Positions 34,574-42,533 of a stretch of DNA of 64,000 nt are shown here, piece by piece (positions within the stretch are counted from its first letter, which is position 1; the number at the start of each line of letters is the position of its first letter). The notes beneath the pieces were generated by a model that searched no databases, was not told the origin of the DNA, and was given only the letters and a program-made list of their open reading frames with translations. The position numbers and the translations under genes are program-made. The stretch covers positions 6,647,001-6,711,000 of the forward strand of contig NZ_CP059732.1 of NCBI RefSeq assembly GCF_014117325.1, written 5' to 3'. This DNA comes from Spirosoma foliorum. GTDB lineage: Bacteria; Bacteroidota; Bacteroidia; Cytophagales; Spirosomataceae.

Positions 34574-35941
34574 ATGATGCCATTAGACGTTGATTTTCAG
34601 AAAGATATTGAGCAAATTGGACAAATTTCAATTATACCTACCCTGCTAAACGTCATCTGCAAAACAACCGGAATGGGTTTTGCAGCAGTAGCTCGGGTTA
34701 CAGAGGACAGGTGGATTGCCTGTAGTGTTCAGGATGAAATTCAATTCGGATTGGTTCCTGGTGGCGAATTAAAACTAGAGACAACTATTTGTGATGAGAT
34801 TCGGGATTCGCATCAGGCAGTAGTTATCGATCACGTACAGGAAAGTGAAGCGTTTCGGAATCATCATACTCCTCTGATGTATGGATTTCAGAGTTATATT
34901 TCCTTCCCCATTATCCTAAAAACTGGTGAATTTTTCGGAACTCTATGCGCTATTGATCCCAAACCAGCCCAACTCGATAACGACAAAATTAAAGGTATGT
35001 TCACCGCTTTTGCGGAGTTGATTTCCTTTCATTTACAGCAACAAGATCTGCTTAAAGAAAGCCAAAATATTATAAATGAGCAGGTGATAGCCCAACAGCG
35101 CCTTGAAGAAAGCGAAAATCGATACCGGGATTTATCGAATGATCTGGAACGCCAGGTACAGGCACGTACCCGCGAGTTGCAGGAGTCTGTTCAGGATCTG
35201 AAGCGATCTAACGAAAATCTGCAACAGTTTGCCTACATCGCCAGTCATGATTTGCAGGAACCACTTCGTAAAATTCAATCCTTTGGAGATATTCTTCTAA
35301 CGAAACGTGCAGATGACTTAGGTGAAGACGTTGATTTTCTAATGCGGATGCAGTCAGCCGCAAATCGAATGTCGACTTTGATTAAAGATTTATTGGCCTA
35401 TTCACGAATTTCAACCCGCCAGGAAGCAGCTTCGCCGGTCTCACTGAATCAGGTTGTTGCAAGCGTATTACAAGATCTGGAAATGACTATTCGGGAGGCA
35501 AATGCACAGATAGATGTTGACGTTTTGCCCATCGTGCAAGGCGACCGTAGACAGTTGGAACAACTTATGCAAAACTTATTGAGTAACGCTTTGAAATTCC
35601 GGCGGGTTGACGTGCCACCCCACATTAAGGTGAGCACCCGAACCATTGCCGTAGGTGAATTGCCTTCATCGATCAAACCGACCCGAAAAACGGCGATGTA
35701 CCATCGAATTGAAGTGACGGACAATGGTATCGGTTTTGATGAAAAGTACCTGGATCGCGTCTTTCAGGTTTTTCAACGATTGCATACAAAAAGCGAATTT
35801 TCAGGAACTGGTATTGGATTAGCCATCTGCGAAAAAGTTGCTGCCAATCACGGCGGGGCTATTACGGCGGTAAGTCAACTTGGTCAAGGGACCACATTTC
35901 AGATCTACATGCCCTTAACGACCGATTCTGCTCTATTGTAA
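34574..35941 (+). CDS. Cytosolic GAF-domain sensor histidine kinase
   Basis: 455 residues from the ATG at 34574; the frame opens eight codons earlier at TTG. No membrane segment. A GAF domain (about 15-155) with FQSYISFPIILKTGEFFGTLCAIDP, a coiled-coil linker (about 160-215), HisKA with IASHDLQEPLRKI (phytochrome-like type) and HATPase with NLLSNALKFRRV, DNGIGFDEKY and GTGIGLAICEKV. GAF domains of this type bind small ligands or chromophores, but no Cys typical of bilin attachment is obvious. No response regulator gene is adjacent, so it is an orphan kinase. Confidence 0.9.
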   Translation: MMPLDVDFQKDIEQIGQISIIPTLLNVICKTTGMGFAAVARVTEDRWIACSVQDEIQFGLVPGGELKLETTICDEIRDSHQAVVIDHVQESEAFRNHHTPLMYGFQSYISFPIILKTGEFFGTLCAIDPKPAQLDNDKIKGMFTAFAELISFHLQQQDLLKESQNIINEQVIAQQRLEESENRYRDLSNDLERQVQARTRELQESVQDLKRSNENLQQFAYIASHDLQEPLRKIQSFGDILLTKRADDLGEDVDFLMRMQSAANRMSTLIKDLLAYSRISTRQEAASPVSLNQVVASVLQDLEMTIREANAQIDVDVLPIVQGDRRQLEQLMQNLLSNALKFRRVDVPPHIKVSTRTIAVGELPSSIKPTRKTAMYHRIEVTDNGIGFDEKYLDRVFQVFQRLHTKSEFSGTGIGLAICEKVAANHGGAITAVSQLGQGTTFQIYMPLTTDSALL

Positions 35942-36150
35942 GCGTTCATAAAACGAAGTCGATTCTACCGAGCTTACGTTAAAACAAAAGCACTTTCTTC
36001 TCTCATCATTTGACGATACACGGCAATCAGGTAATTTTGGCCCTACTAGTCAGCCGTCGTCAGCCTTTAGTCAAAAGTAGTTGCTGGATAAGCACTATAA
36101 TTTCTCTGTTCTGATGACTAATGACTTTCGCCTAACGACTTGTATCGATT
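35942..36150. other. Intergenic stretch with degenerate TAGTCA words
   Basis: About 210 bp without a gene. From 36046 to 36140 it contains repeated, imperfect words of the type TAGTCAGCC, CGTCAGCC, TAGTCAAA on one side and ATGACTAATGACT, TAACGACT on the other, an imperfect inverted array. Similar words fill 58490-58678. Confidence 0.5.
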
Positions 36151-36723
36151 TTGAAACGCATTGTCTTATTTGCTTCCGGCTCCGGCTCAAATGCCGAGAA
36201 AATTGCTGATTATTTCGTGGGTAACGCCGACGTTGAGGTTTCACTAATTGTCTCCAATAATCCGAAAGCGGGAGTTATCGAACGCGCCAGGCGGTTGCAC
36301 ATTCCGGTTTTGCTCTTCGATCGAAAAACTTTTTACGACACAAATCGCATTACGCAACTTCTTCTTAACCAGAACGTTGATTTGATTGTATTAGCCGGTT
36401 TCATGTGGCTAATGCCAGCCGATTTAGTTCGGGCATTCCCGAATAAAATTGTTAACATTCACCCAGCTTTATTGCCTAAATTTGGTGGGAAGGGCATGTA
36501 TGGGCACTTCGTTCATGAAGCCGTAGTGGCCGCTGGCGAAACTGAGTCTGGCATTACGATTCACTATGTAAACGAGCATTACGACGAAGGTCAGATTATT
36601 TTCCAGGCCCATTGTCTGGTTGTGCCGACTGATACCCCCGATGATGTTGCTAAAAAAGTACAGGTATTGGAGCATGAACATTATCCGAGGATAGTCGCAG
36701 AGGTTTTAGCCGGACTGATTTAA
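36151..36723 (+). CDS. purN: Phosphoribosylglycinamide formyltransferase
   Basis: 190-residue PurN that transfers the formyl group from 10-formyl-tetrahydrofolate to GAR in purine synthesis. Start is TTG at 36151, forced because the nucleotide-binding motif LFASGSGSNAE lies at residues 5-15 and no ATG or GTG precedes it. Catalytic region HPALLPKFGGKGMYG (Asn/His just before) and YDEGQIIFQ (Asp) are present, with SGITIHYV between. Length is normal for the family. It is followed by a small lipoprotein gene after a 58-nt gap occupied by a hairpin. Confidence 0.95.
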   Translation: MKRIVLFASGSGSNAEKIADYFVGNADVEVSLIVSNNPKAGVIERARRLHIPVLLFDRKTFYDTNRITQLLLNQNVDLIVLAGFMWLMPADLVRAFPNKIVNIHPALLPKFGGKGMYGHFVHEAVVAAGETESGITIHYVNEHYDEGQIIFQAHCLVVPTDTPDDVAKKVQVLEHEHYPRIVAEVLAGLI

Positions 36724-36730
36724 AGAAAAC

Positions 36731-36776
36731 AGACCGCTGATTTTTATGATCAAACAATCATAAAAATCAGCGGTCT
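36731..36776. repeat. 20-bp hairpin filling the purN-lipoprotein gap
   Basis: Perfect 20-bp arms 36731-36750 and 36757-36776 with a 6-nt loop CAAACA. The feet lie 7 nt after the purN stop and 5 nt before the next ATG. It also has the form of an intrinsic terminator, but without a following T-run. Confidence 0.95.
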
Positions 36777-36781
36777 ATAAA

Positions 36782-37189
36782 ATGAGCATTATGAATAGAC
36801 TATACGTGTTTCTAGTGTTGTTAGTAGCTTTAACAGGCTGTTTTCAGCCCATCGCTTACCTAAATCACAAGACACATTACCCGGTTGATGTTTTTTACGA
36901 CAATCAGCGGCCTGATCGTCCGTTTGCGCCTATGCAGGATCTGGAAGTAAAAGGCGAAGTGCCGTTAACCGACCGTCAGTCAAAAAATCAGCGTATGGTT
37001 GGCCGAGGAAACGATATGCAGCAAAAAGACCTGATGCTGGCCCGCCTAACCATGCAGGCGAAGAAGCTCGGTGCCGATGCGCTGGTAGCCGTTAAATACA
37101 CCTACTACACCTCGACAACCGATAATGGCTACCTGATGACCGGTGTAGCGGTCAAATATAAGAAAGAGGCAGAGACGCCTGTAAACTAA
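36782..37189 (+). CDS. Small lipoprotein of unknown function
   Basis: 135 residues. A signal peptide with lipobox LVALTGC (Cys near residue 20) predicts a lipoprotein. The mature part ends in a conserved-looking segment, DLMLARLTMQAKKLGADALVAV followed by YYTSTTDNGYLMTGVAVKY, that resembles the GADAL helix-strand pattern of YbjQ/RcsF-like small domains. I do not assign a function. Start at the ATG 36782; Met4 at 36791 is an alternative. The stop lies in the left arm of a terminator hairpin. Confidence 0.75.
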   Translation: MSIMNRLYVFLVLLVALTGCFQPIAYLNHKTHYPVDVFYDNQRPDRPFAPMQDLEVKGEVPLTDRQSKNQRMVGRGNDMQQKDLMLARLTMQAKKLGADALVAVKYTYYTSTTDNGYLMTGVAVKYKKEAETPVN

Positions 37190-37230
37190 ACATGTCCGCT
37201 AAACCGAGGCTTGGCGGACATGTTTAGTTT
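37183..37230. terminator. Hairpin terminator between convergent genes
   Basis: 17-bp perfect arms 37183-37199 (AAACTAAACATGTCCGC) and 37214-37230, 14-nt loop. The left arm includes the lipoprotein stop. It separates that gene from the convergent DUF4834 gene (stop 37243) and can act in both directions. Confidence 0.8.
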
Positions 37231-37242
37231 ATGCTAACAGCG

Positions 37243-37476
37243 CTATTTTACTTCCTCATAATCAACGTATTCACCCCCTTTGAAGCGGGTATCTGTATCT
37301 TTTGCGGAGCGGTTCTCTACGCGTACTTCACCTTCCCGGTTACCACTTCGGCTACCACCCTGCGCCCTCTGCTGTTTCACTAATTGTCGGCCTACCAACA
37401 GGTAAAATACAAATCGGCGTACCGGCGGCACAAACAGAATAATCAGGGTGATGATAAACAAATATTTAAGCAACAT
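37243..37476 (-). CDS. DUF4834 membrane protein
   Basis: 77 residues. One N-terminal membrane segment (about 2-20) and a conserved-looking VRRFVFYLLVGRQLVKQQR, then a charged tail ending GGEYVDYEEVK. This fits DUF4834, a small family of Bacteroidetes with unknown function. Single gene, convergent with the lipoprotein and separated from the M28 gene upstream by a 232-bp gap. Confidence 0.85.
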   Translation of the reverse strand: MLLKYLFIITLIILFVPPVRRFVFYLLVGRQLVKQQRAQGGSRSGNREGEVRVENRSAKDTDTRFKGGEYVDYEEVK

Positions 37477-37635
37477 ATCGGCGTATCGTTAATAGTCAAT
37501 AAACGTTGACTTTCGACGTTTAGTTTTCTCTTTTGTCAGACGGTTTGTATCCGGGTTAATCGGCAGCAAGCGTCTTTGTAGTAAAAAGCACTTCAGCCCA
37601 AACTCTACTAGGATCTCTGTAGTTTTAGTTTCTAT

Positions 37636-37695
37636 GGATTCTTTAGATTCCTGGGAGCGCCAGATAGCTGAACCGCCCACGAGAATCTAAAGAAT
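37636..37695. repeat. GATTC-type hairpin between DUF4834 and M28 genes
   Basis: 14-bp perfect arms 37636-37649 (GATTCTTTAGATTC) and 37682-37695. The arm contains two GATTC words 9 nt apart, the same pattern as 31832-31896. The remaining gap (37477-37635) shows no gene; a 63-codon frame there is just the translated hairpin plus flanks. Confidence 0.8.
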
Positions 37696-37708
37696 CTCGC
37701 TTAAAATC

Positions 37709-39259
37709 CTAGTATCCGTACAACGCTTTGGCGGCCGCTTCGTATTTATCTCCTGCCGACCATTGTGGACGGGTTGGGCGATTGGCGATTAGACGGGCAG
37801 AATGGGCATAAGCCTGACAGAATCGGAGGAGATAATTAAAATCCAGTGATTCGGGATTGTCGGTAGCCTGATGATAATATTTTGCAATCTCGGCATCAAA
37901 CGATTTGAAGCCTGGTGCAAAGTCTGGTGCAGGAACTCCTTTTGCGGCAAAATTCACGTTATCCGACCGGTCGAATAAACCCTGCTCCGGAGCAGGCTCT
38001 GCAAAGACAACCAACCCAAACGCTTTGGCTCCCGCTTCTATTTCGGCTTTTGCCCCTGTTCTCTCCAGACCAATAATCGATATAACCGTTGTATCGCTGT
38101 AGCCAGCACCATCGGTATTCAGGTCAAAAACCGTTTGTTTTAACGGCACCAACGGATGTTCAGCATAATATCTACTTCCCTGTAAACCAACTTCTTCGCC
38201 AGTCAGAGCCAATACGAGAATCGATCGACTGGGGCGTTGCAAGGTTAAGGCCTTGGCGGCTTCCAGAATGGCCACTGTTCCTATGCCGTTATCACGCGCG
38301 CCATTGAAAATACTGTCGGCAGGTTGGTAAGGAGCACCGCCCTGTTTGCCAACGCCAACATGATCGAAATGGGCCGAAAGTACCACATATTCATCCTTCA
38401 GTTTGGGATCACTACCTTCGATAATTCCAGCCACGTTAGACGATACCGCGCTAACACGCTGACGTCCTGACGTTTGGAGTGTTATTCGCTGGCCCGCTTC
38501 TTTTAACTGCTTATACTTGTTATTGGCGTTATTGATCCATAGGTGAGCGATTGGTGTGCTACTAGCCCCTGGCGTTGCAATACTCATTTGCTCTCGGTTG
38601 AGATACTGGCTTACTAAGCCCCAGGGCGATGCTTCGCTGTAGAGTTCAATCAGGGCAGCAGCTCCTTTTTCTGTCGCCAGTTTTCGTTTTGCAGCCGATG
38701 CACCGAAGATTTCGCGAGGGCTTTTTGCCTCAGGCGAACCACCCTGAGCAATCAGAATCCGGCCTTTTACGTCACGCCCTTTGTAGCCGTCTTCGCCATC
38801 GGTCAAGCCATAGCCGATATACATCACCTCGCCCGAAAGAGACGTTGGGCCACCTGCCATTACCAAAATATCTTTGCCAAGCTGCAGGGTATCTTTACCC
38901 ACAATCATGGTAGCTGTGCTAGCAGCCTTAACTCGTTCGAAGGTTATAGGCTGCAGGTAATCGTGCTGGCCATCAGTCGTCACAGCGGGTTTCAGGCCCA
39001 ATTGTCGAAACTGTTCAGCTATATAACGGGCAGCAACGCGGTTTCCCTGTTCACCTGTCCGACGGCCCTCCAGCTCATCGGAAGCCAGAAAGCGCATGTG
39101 CCCTTCTACTTCAGCCCGAGACATAGTAAATTCAGGAAGTTTAGGCGTAAAAACGACTTTGGCCGTAGACGAGGCTTTTGCAGGACGGGTTTGCGCCTGT
39201 ACTGAAGTTACGGTCAGGACAATTGCGGCTACTAACTGTAACGTAGATGGTGTTTGCAT
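37709..39259 (-). CDS. Secreted M28-family metallopeptidase with PA domain
   Basis: 516 residues from the ATG at 39259; the frame opens 36 codons earlier, but a clear signal peptide starts at this Met (ends near VQAQ). A PA (protease-associated) domain occupies about 140-270. The M28 metal ligands are visible in order: HFDHVG, NGARDNGIGT (Asp), LTGEEVGLQGS (Glu-Glu) and DLNTDGAGY (Asp), and a final His in KYYHQATDNPE. It is probably a zinc aminopeptidase acting in the periplasm or outside. A TACTTTTA box lies about 20 nt before the start on the minus strand. Confidence 0.92.
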   Translation of the reverse strand: MQTPSTLQLVAAIVLTVTSVQAQTRPAKASSTAKVVFTPKLPEFTMSRAEVEGHMRFLASDELEGRRTGEQGNRVAARYIAEQFRQLGLKPAVTTDGQHDYLQPITFERVKAASTATMIVGKDTLQLGKDILVMAGGPTSLSGEVMYIGYGLTDGEDGYKGRDVKGRILIAQGGSPEAKSPREIFGASAAKRKLATEKGAAALIELYSEASPWGLVSQYLNREQMSIATPGASSTPIAHLWINNANNKYKQLKEAGQRITLQTSGRQRVSAVSSNVAGIIEGSDPKLKDEYVVLSAHFDHVGVGKQGGAPYQPADSIFNGARDNGIGTVAILEAAKALTLQRPSRSILVLALTGEEVGLQGSRYYAEHPLVPLKQTVFDLNTDGAGYSDTTVISIIGLERTGAKAEIEAGAKAFGLVVFAEPAPEQGLFDRSDNVNFAAKGVPAPDFAPGFKSFDAEIAKYYHQATDNPESLDFNYLLRFCQAYAHSARLIANRPTRPQWSAGDKYEAAAKALYGY

Positions 39260-39392
39260 GATGATTCGATTTCTGTCTGTAAAAGTACGAAAAACCCTGC
39301 GACTGATTTGCCACCAAGCCATCTCAATGAATTTCAGTATTTTTGCAATAAACCAATAAGGTTTCAAAAACCGTATCGGTTTGGTCGTTCTT

Positions 39393-41156
39393 ATGTCTCC
39401 TCATTTATCTTCTGAAAAAACGTATCTGTTTGTGGCCATAGGCTTACTCATACTTTACGTTTTCCCTTACATCTGGCTTGGCGAAGGTGCTCACCTGACA
39501 ATTCACGATAATCTGGACAGTGATTTTCTGTACTTATACCTGCTCAAACTCACCAAAACCGCCTTCGATTTTGACCTAAAAACGGTCATTCCGAACATGA
39601 TGAGCGGGGGACAATTTACAGGTATTCCAAGATCAGCATTTCGGACGGGGTTGAATCTTGAAGTACTATCGTTTTGGTTACTGCCGCCTTACGCAGCCCA
39701 GGTTGTTAACTTCGCGGCTGTACACGGTATTGGGTTTGTGGGGATGTACCTTCTGCTCAAAAAGCATGTTTTACAAGAAGCTAACTGGGCATTTACCCGT
39801 GTAACTCTGGCCTTTTTATTCGCGCTGGTACCCTGTTATATTGTTCATGGCGCGTCAGTAACGGGGCAACCGTTGTTGTTATTTGCGTTCATCAATCTGT
39901 TACAAAAACGCTCGCACTGGAGCGATTGGCTCATTATTGCGCTCTTTCCTTTCTACTCCTTTTTCGTTTGGGCGGGTTTATTTATCTGCGTCGCATTAGG
40001 CGTTATTGGCCTTTGGAGCATGGTTCGGCTTCGGCAAATCAACCTGGGCTACATCAACGGTCTGCTCTTGCTCTCGTTTCTATACCTAGCCAGCGAATGG
40101 GAATTGATCTATGGATTCATTAATCAAACCTACATTTCCCAGCGTACTGAGTTCGGTTACAGCCAACTACGCTCTATGAAGCTTGCAGACAGCCTGCGCC
40201 GAAGTATCGATCTGTTCGTTTGGCCGATGTTCAACACGGGTGCATTTTTTACGGTCTGGATTTTGATTGTTGCGGGATTGAGTGCCTGGAAGGCTTATAC
40301 ACAGCGCGACTTCAGGGCAGTGAAATGGCTTATTGGCTTACCGATTCTGGCAATCGTTATTTGCCTGGCTCACGGGCTTTATCACTACCTGGTCGTTTGG
40401 CTTGGTGATAGTTCACTAGGGATGAAGTTTCGTGTCTTTCAATTCGACCGATTCTATTTCCTTCTCCCAACGCTCTGGTTTTTTCTGTTTGCGTGCTCAC
40501 TGCGCCAATTCCGGGCCAATACAGCCTTGAACCGACTGTTTCTGGCTGTGCAGTTGGTGCTAATGATTTTTGCCAACAAAGAATGGCGCATCAACATTGG
40601 CAAGATGGCGGGGGCTATCACCGAAGCCAGACAACCGTCGTTCCGGGCGTTTTTTGCCGAAAAGCAGTTTGCCCAAATCCGCGATTACATCGGAAAACCG
40701 CAGGCCGATTACCGGGTTATTTGTCTGGGCATGCATCCATCCGTGGCCCAATTCAATGGTTTTTATACATTGGATAGCTACCAGAACAATTACCCACTCC
40801 CCTACAAATACGCTTTTCGGAAAATCATCGCTACCGAGCTAGCCAAAGGCACTAAACAAATGCGTGTTTATTACGACGCTTATGCCTGTCGGGCTTATCT
40901 GTATACAGCCGAGTTAGGCATGAATTATTTGTTTGGAAAAACGCAGAACAAATCCGTCAATAATCTGCAAATCAACACAGATGCTTTGGTGGCCCTAAAT
41001 GGCCAGTACATTATATCAGCCGTACCGATTCATAACGCAGCCGAAAACAGACTACACTTAGAAAAGGTGTTTGACGAACCGGAGAGTTACTGGCGGGTTT
41101 GGCTGTATAAAGTAGCAAATGGGTATGGGCCTGATGCGCTTCACCCTCGCTTATAA
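39393..41156 (+). CDS. DUF6044 multi-spanning membrane protein
   Basis: 587 residues from the ATG at 39393; the frame opens four codons earlier at TTG. About ten hydrophobic segments cover residues 10-400 (for example LFVAIGLLILYVFPYIWL and LALFFALVPCY-like AFLFALVPCYIV). An IHDNLDSDFLYLYLLKL loop follows the first one, as in GT-C-like membrane glycosyltransferases and DUF6044 proteins. The last 190 residues (about 400-587) are soluble. Function unknown; a glycosyltransferase-like role is possible. The 3' end overlaps the convergent LysR gene by 16 bp. Confidence 0.8.
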   Translation: MSPHLSSEKTYLFVAIGLLILYVFPYIWLGEGAHLTIHDNLDSDFLYLYLLKLTKTAFDFDLKTVIPNMMSGGQFTGIPRSAFRTGLNLEVLSFWLLPPYAAQVVNFAAVHGIGFVGMYLLLKKHVLQEANWAFTRVTLAFLFALVPCYIVHGASVTGQPLLLFAFINLLQKRSHWSDWLIIALFPFYSFFVWAGLFICVALGVIGLWSMVRLRQINLGYINGLLLLSFLYLASEWELIYGFINQTYISQRTEFGYSQLRSMKLADSLRRSIDLFVWPMFNTGAFFTVWILIVAGLSAWKAYTQRDFRAVKWLIGLPILAIVICLAHGLYHYLVVWLGDSSLGMKFRVFQFDRFYFLLPTLWFFLFACSLRQFRANTALNRLFLAVQLVLMIFANKEWRINIGKMAGAITEARQPSFRAFFAEKQFAQIRDYIGKPQADYRVICLGMHPSVAQFNGFYTLDSYQNNYPLPYKYAFRKIIATELAKGTKQMRVYYDAYACRAYLYTAELGMNYLFGKTQNKSVNNLQINTDALVALNGQYIISAVPIHNAAENRLHLEKVFDEPESYWRVWLYKVANGYGPDALHPRL

Positions 41157-42037
41157 TGCTGCCGGGCGAAGCGCATGAATGTATCAGCTAGTCCTTCGCT
41201 AACGCCCTGTAGTTGAATCGAATACAAATCCCGCTGAATCGAAAGATTCTGTACATCAAGGATTTTCAGTGTGCCCGCTTGCAATTCATGTTGCACGGCA
41301 AAGACTGAAACAAACGCCATACAACGCGAACTTCCGAGATAAGATTTGATACTTTCGGTACTGCCTAGCTGCATTTCGACGGTTAAATCGGTCAAGCGAA
41401 GGCCAACGCCCCGAAGTGCGTGCTCTATGACCTCCAGCGAACCGGAACCCCGCTCACGCAGGACAATTGGGACATCGCGTAGCTCCTCCAGTGTGATCTC
41501 GTCGCGGTCGGCTAGCGGGTGATCGGCGCGGCAGATGAGCACGAGTTCGTCTTTTACGAATGACGTATAACGAATATCGCTGTGGTGCGTCCGACCTTCT
41601 ACCAGCCCTAAATCAATATCGTTGTTGAGCAATCGCTGTTCAACCTGTTCGGTATTGCCGCTCAAAAGCGATATAGCCACATCGGCCGATTGCTCATGGA
41701 AGCGAGCCAGCACTGGCGGAATCACATACTGAGCCACGGTTGTGCTGGCTCCAACCCGAAGCGTTCCCGCCGGTTTACCCTTGAGTGCATTCATGTCGAA
41801 CTCCAGTTGGCGATAGGTCGCCATGATGGTTTCGGCATGGCTAAGCAGCAAATTTCCGGCGGCTGTCAGGCTAATCTGATTACCCCGCCGGTCGAACAGC
41901 GCCGTGCCGAACTGATGTTCAAGTTCCTGAATGTGTTTCGTGATAGCCGGTTGTGTTACATACAATTCGGCAGCGGCTTTGGTAAAGCTGAGTCGCTTGG
42001 CAACGGTGTAGAAGACATTCAGTCGAAAATCGAGCAT
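41141..42037 (-). CDS. LysR-family transcriptional regulator
   Basis: 298-residue LysR regulator. The N-terminal HTH (about 1-60) has VFYTVAKRLSFTKAAAELYVTQPAITKHIQELE, shown by its key residues F-T-K-A-A and Q-P-A. The effector-binding domain has two lobes (GTLRVGASTTVAQYVIPPVL and later GSGSLEVIEHALRGVG). It resembles CysB/CbbR-type LysR proteins. It is the last gene of a same-strand run with a DsrE protein and a TsdA-like cytochrome, so sulfur compounds are plausible effectors, by context only. Confidence 0.9.
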   Translation of the reverse strand: MLDFRLNVFYTVAKRLSFTKAAAELYVTQPAITKHIQELEHQFGTALFDRRGNQISLTAAGNLLLSHAETIMATYRQLEFDMNALKGKPAGTLRVGASTTVAQYVIPPVLARFHEQSADVAISLLSGNTEQVEQRLLNNDIDLGLVEGRTHHSDIRYTSFVKDELVLICRADHPLADRDEITLEELRDVPIVLRERGSGSLEVIEHALRGVGLRLTDLTVEMQLGSTESIKSYLGSSRCMAFVSVFAVQHELQAGTLKILDVQNLSIQRDLYSIQLQGVSEGLADTFMRFARQHYKRG

Positions 42038-42046
42038 GGAGCAAAG

Positions 42047-42505
42047 TTACGGGCGAATGATGGTCCAGCCTTCCTGATCGCGGATGATCAACTCACCGTT
42101 GGCGCTGGGTACATAACTGACAATCGGGAACAACTCTTCACGGCTGATCTTCCGCATCCGCATGGTATTCTCGCACATGGCCATGATGACTCCCTGCTTG
42201 TGCAATTTGGCAATGTCCTGCTCAAAATAAGGTTTGTCTTTCCGGTAAACGATATTGGCACCGCCATACACCACTAATTCAACCTCTAGTTTCCCTTTGA
42301 GTCGAGGATCATTCAGCGCATTCTGGATATTGGCCAGCGCATGCCGAATGGTTGCCGTATCGGCTGTATTCAACTGGTAAACAGCACGATAGTGCGACTT
42401 GGTTGGCTGAGCACCCTGAAATGTACCTGTTTCACTCGTTTGCGCCATAGCTGGCACTACAGCAGTCAGGAATGCCAGAGCGAACAGGTAAATGAAATTC
42501 TTCAT
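42047..42505 (-). CDS. Exported DsrE-family protein
   Basis: 152 residues from the ATG at 42505; the open frame extends further only through the tail of the cytochrome gene. A signal peptide ends near PAMAQ. The rest fits the DsrE/DsrF sulfur-relay fold: AVYQLNTADTATIRHALANIQNALND, EVELVVYGGANIVYRKDKP, KQGVIMAMCENTMRMRKISREEL. The Cys in AMCENTM is the position used for sulfur transfer in active DsrE proteins. It lies 28 nt after the TsdA-like gene and 9 nt before LysR, so it probably handles sulfane sulfur in the periplasm. Confidence 0.85.
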   Translation of the reverse strand: MKNFIYLFALAFLTAVVPAMAQTSETGTFQGAQPTKSHYRAVYQLNTADTATIRHALANIQNALNDPRLKGKLEVELVVYGGANIVYRKDKPYFEQDIAKLHKQGVIMAMCENTMRMRKISREELFPIVSYVPSANGELIIRDQEGWTIIRP

Positions 42506-42533
42506 GATTTTTAGTTTTTGATTTTGAGTAAAG

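Noticed and set aside
37489..37680. 63-codon minus-strand frame between DUF4834 and M28 genes
   Set aside because: It overlaps the GATTC hairpin and has no family match or start context.
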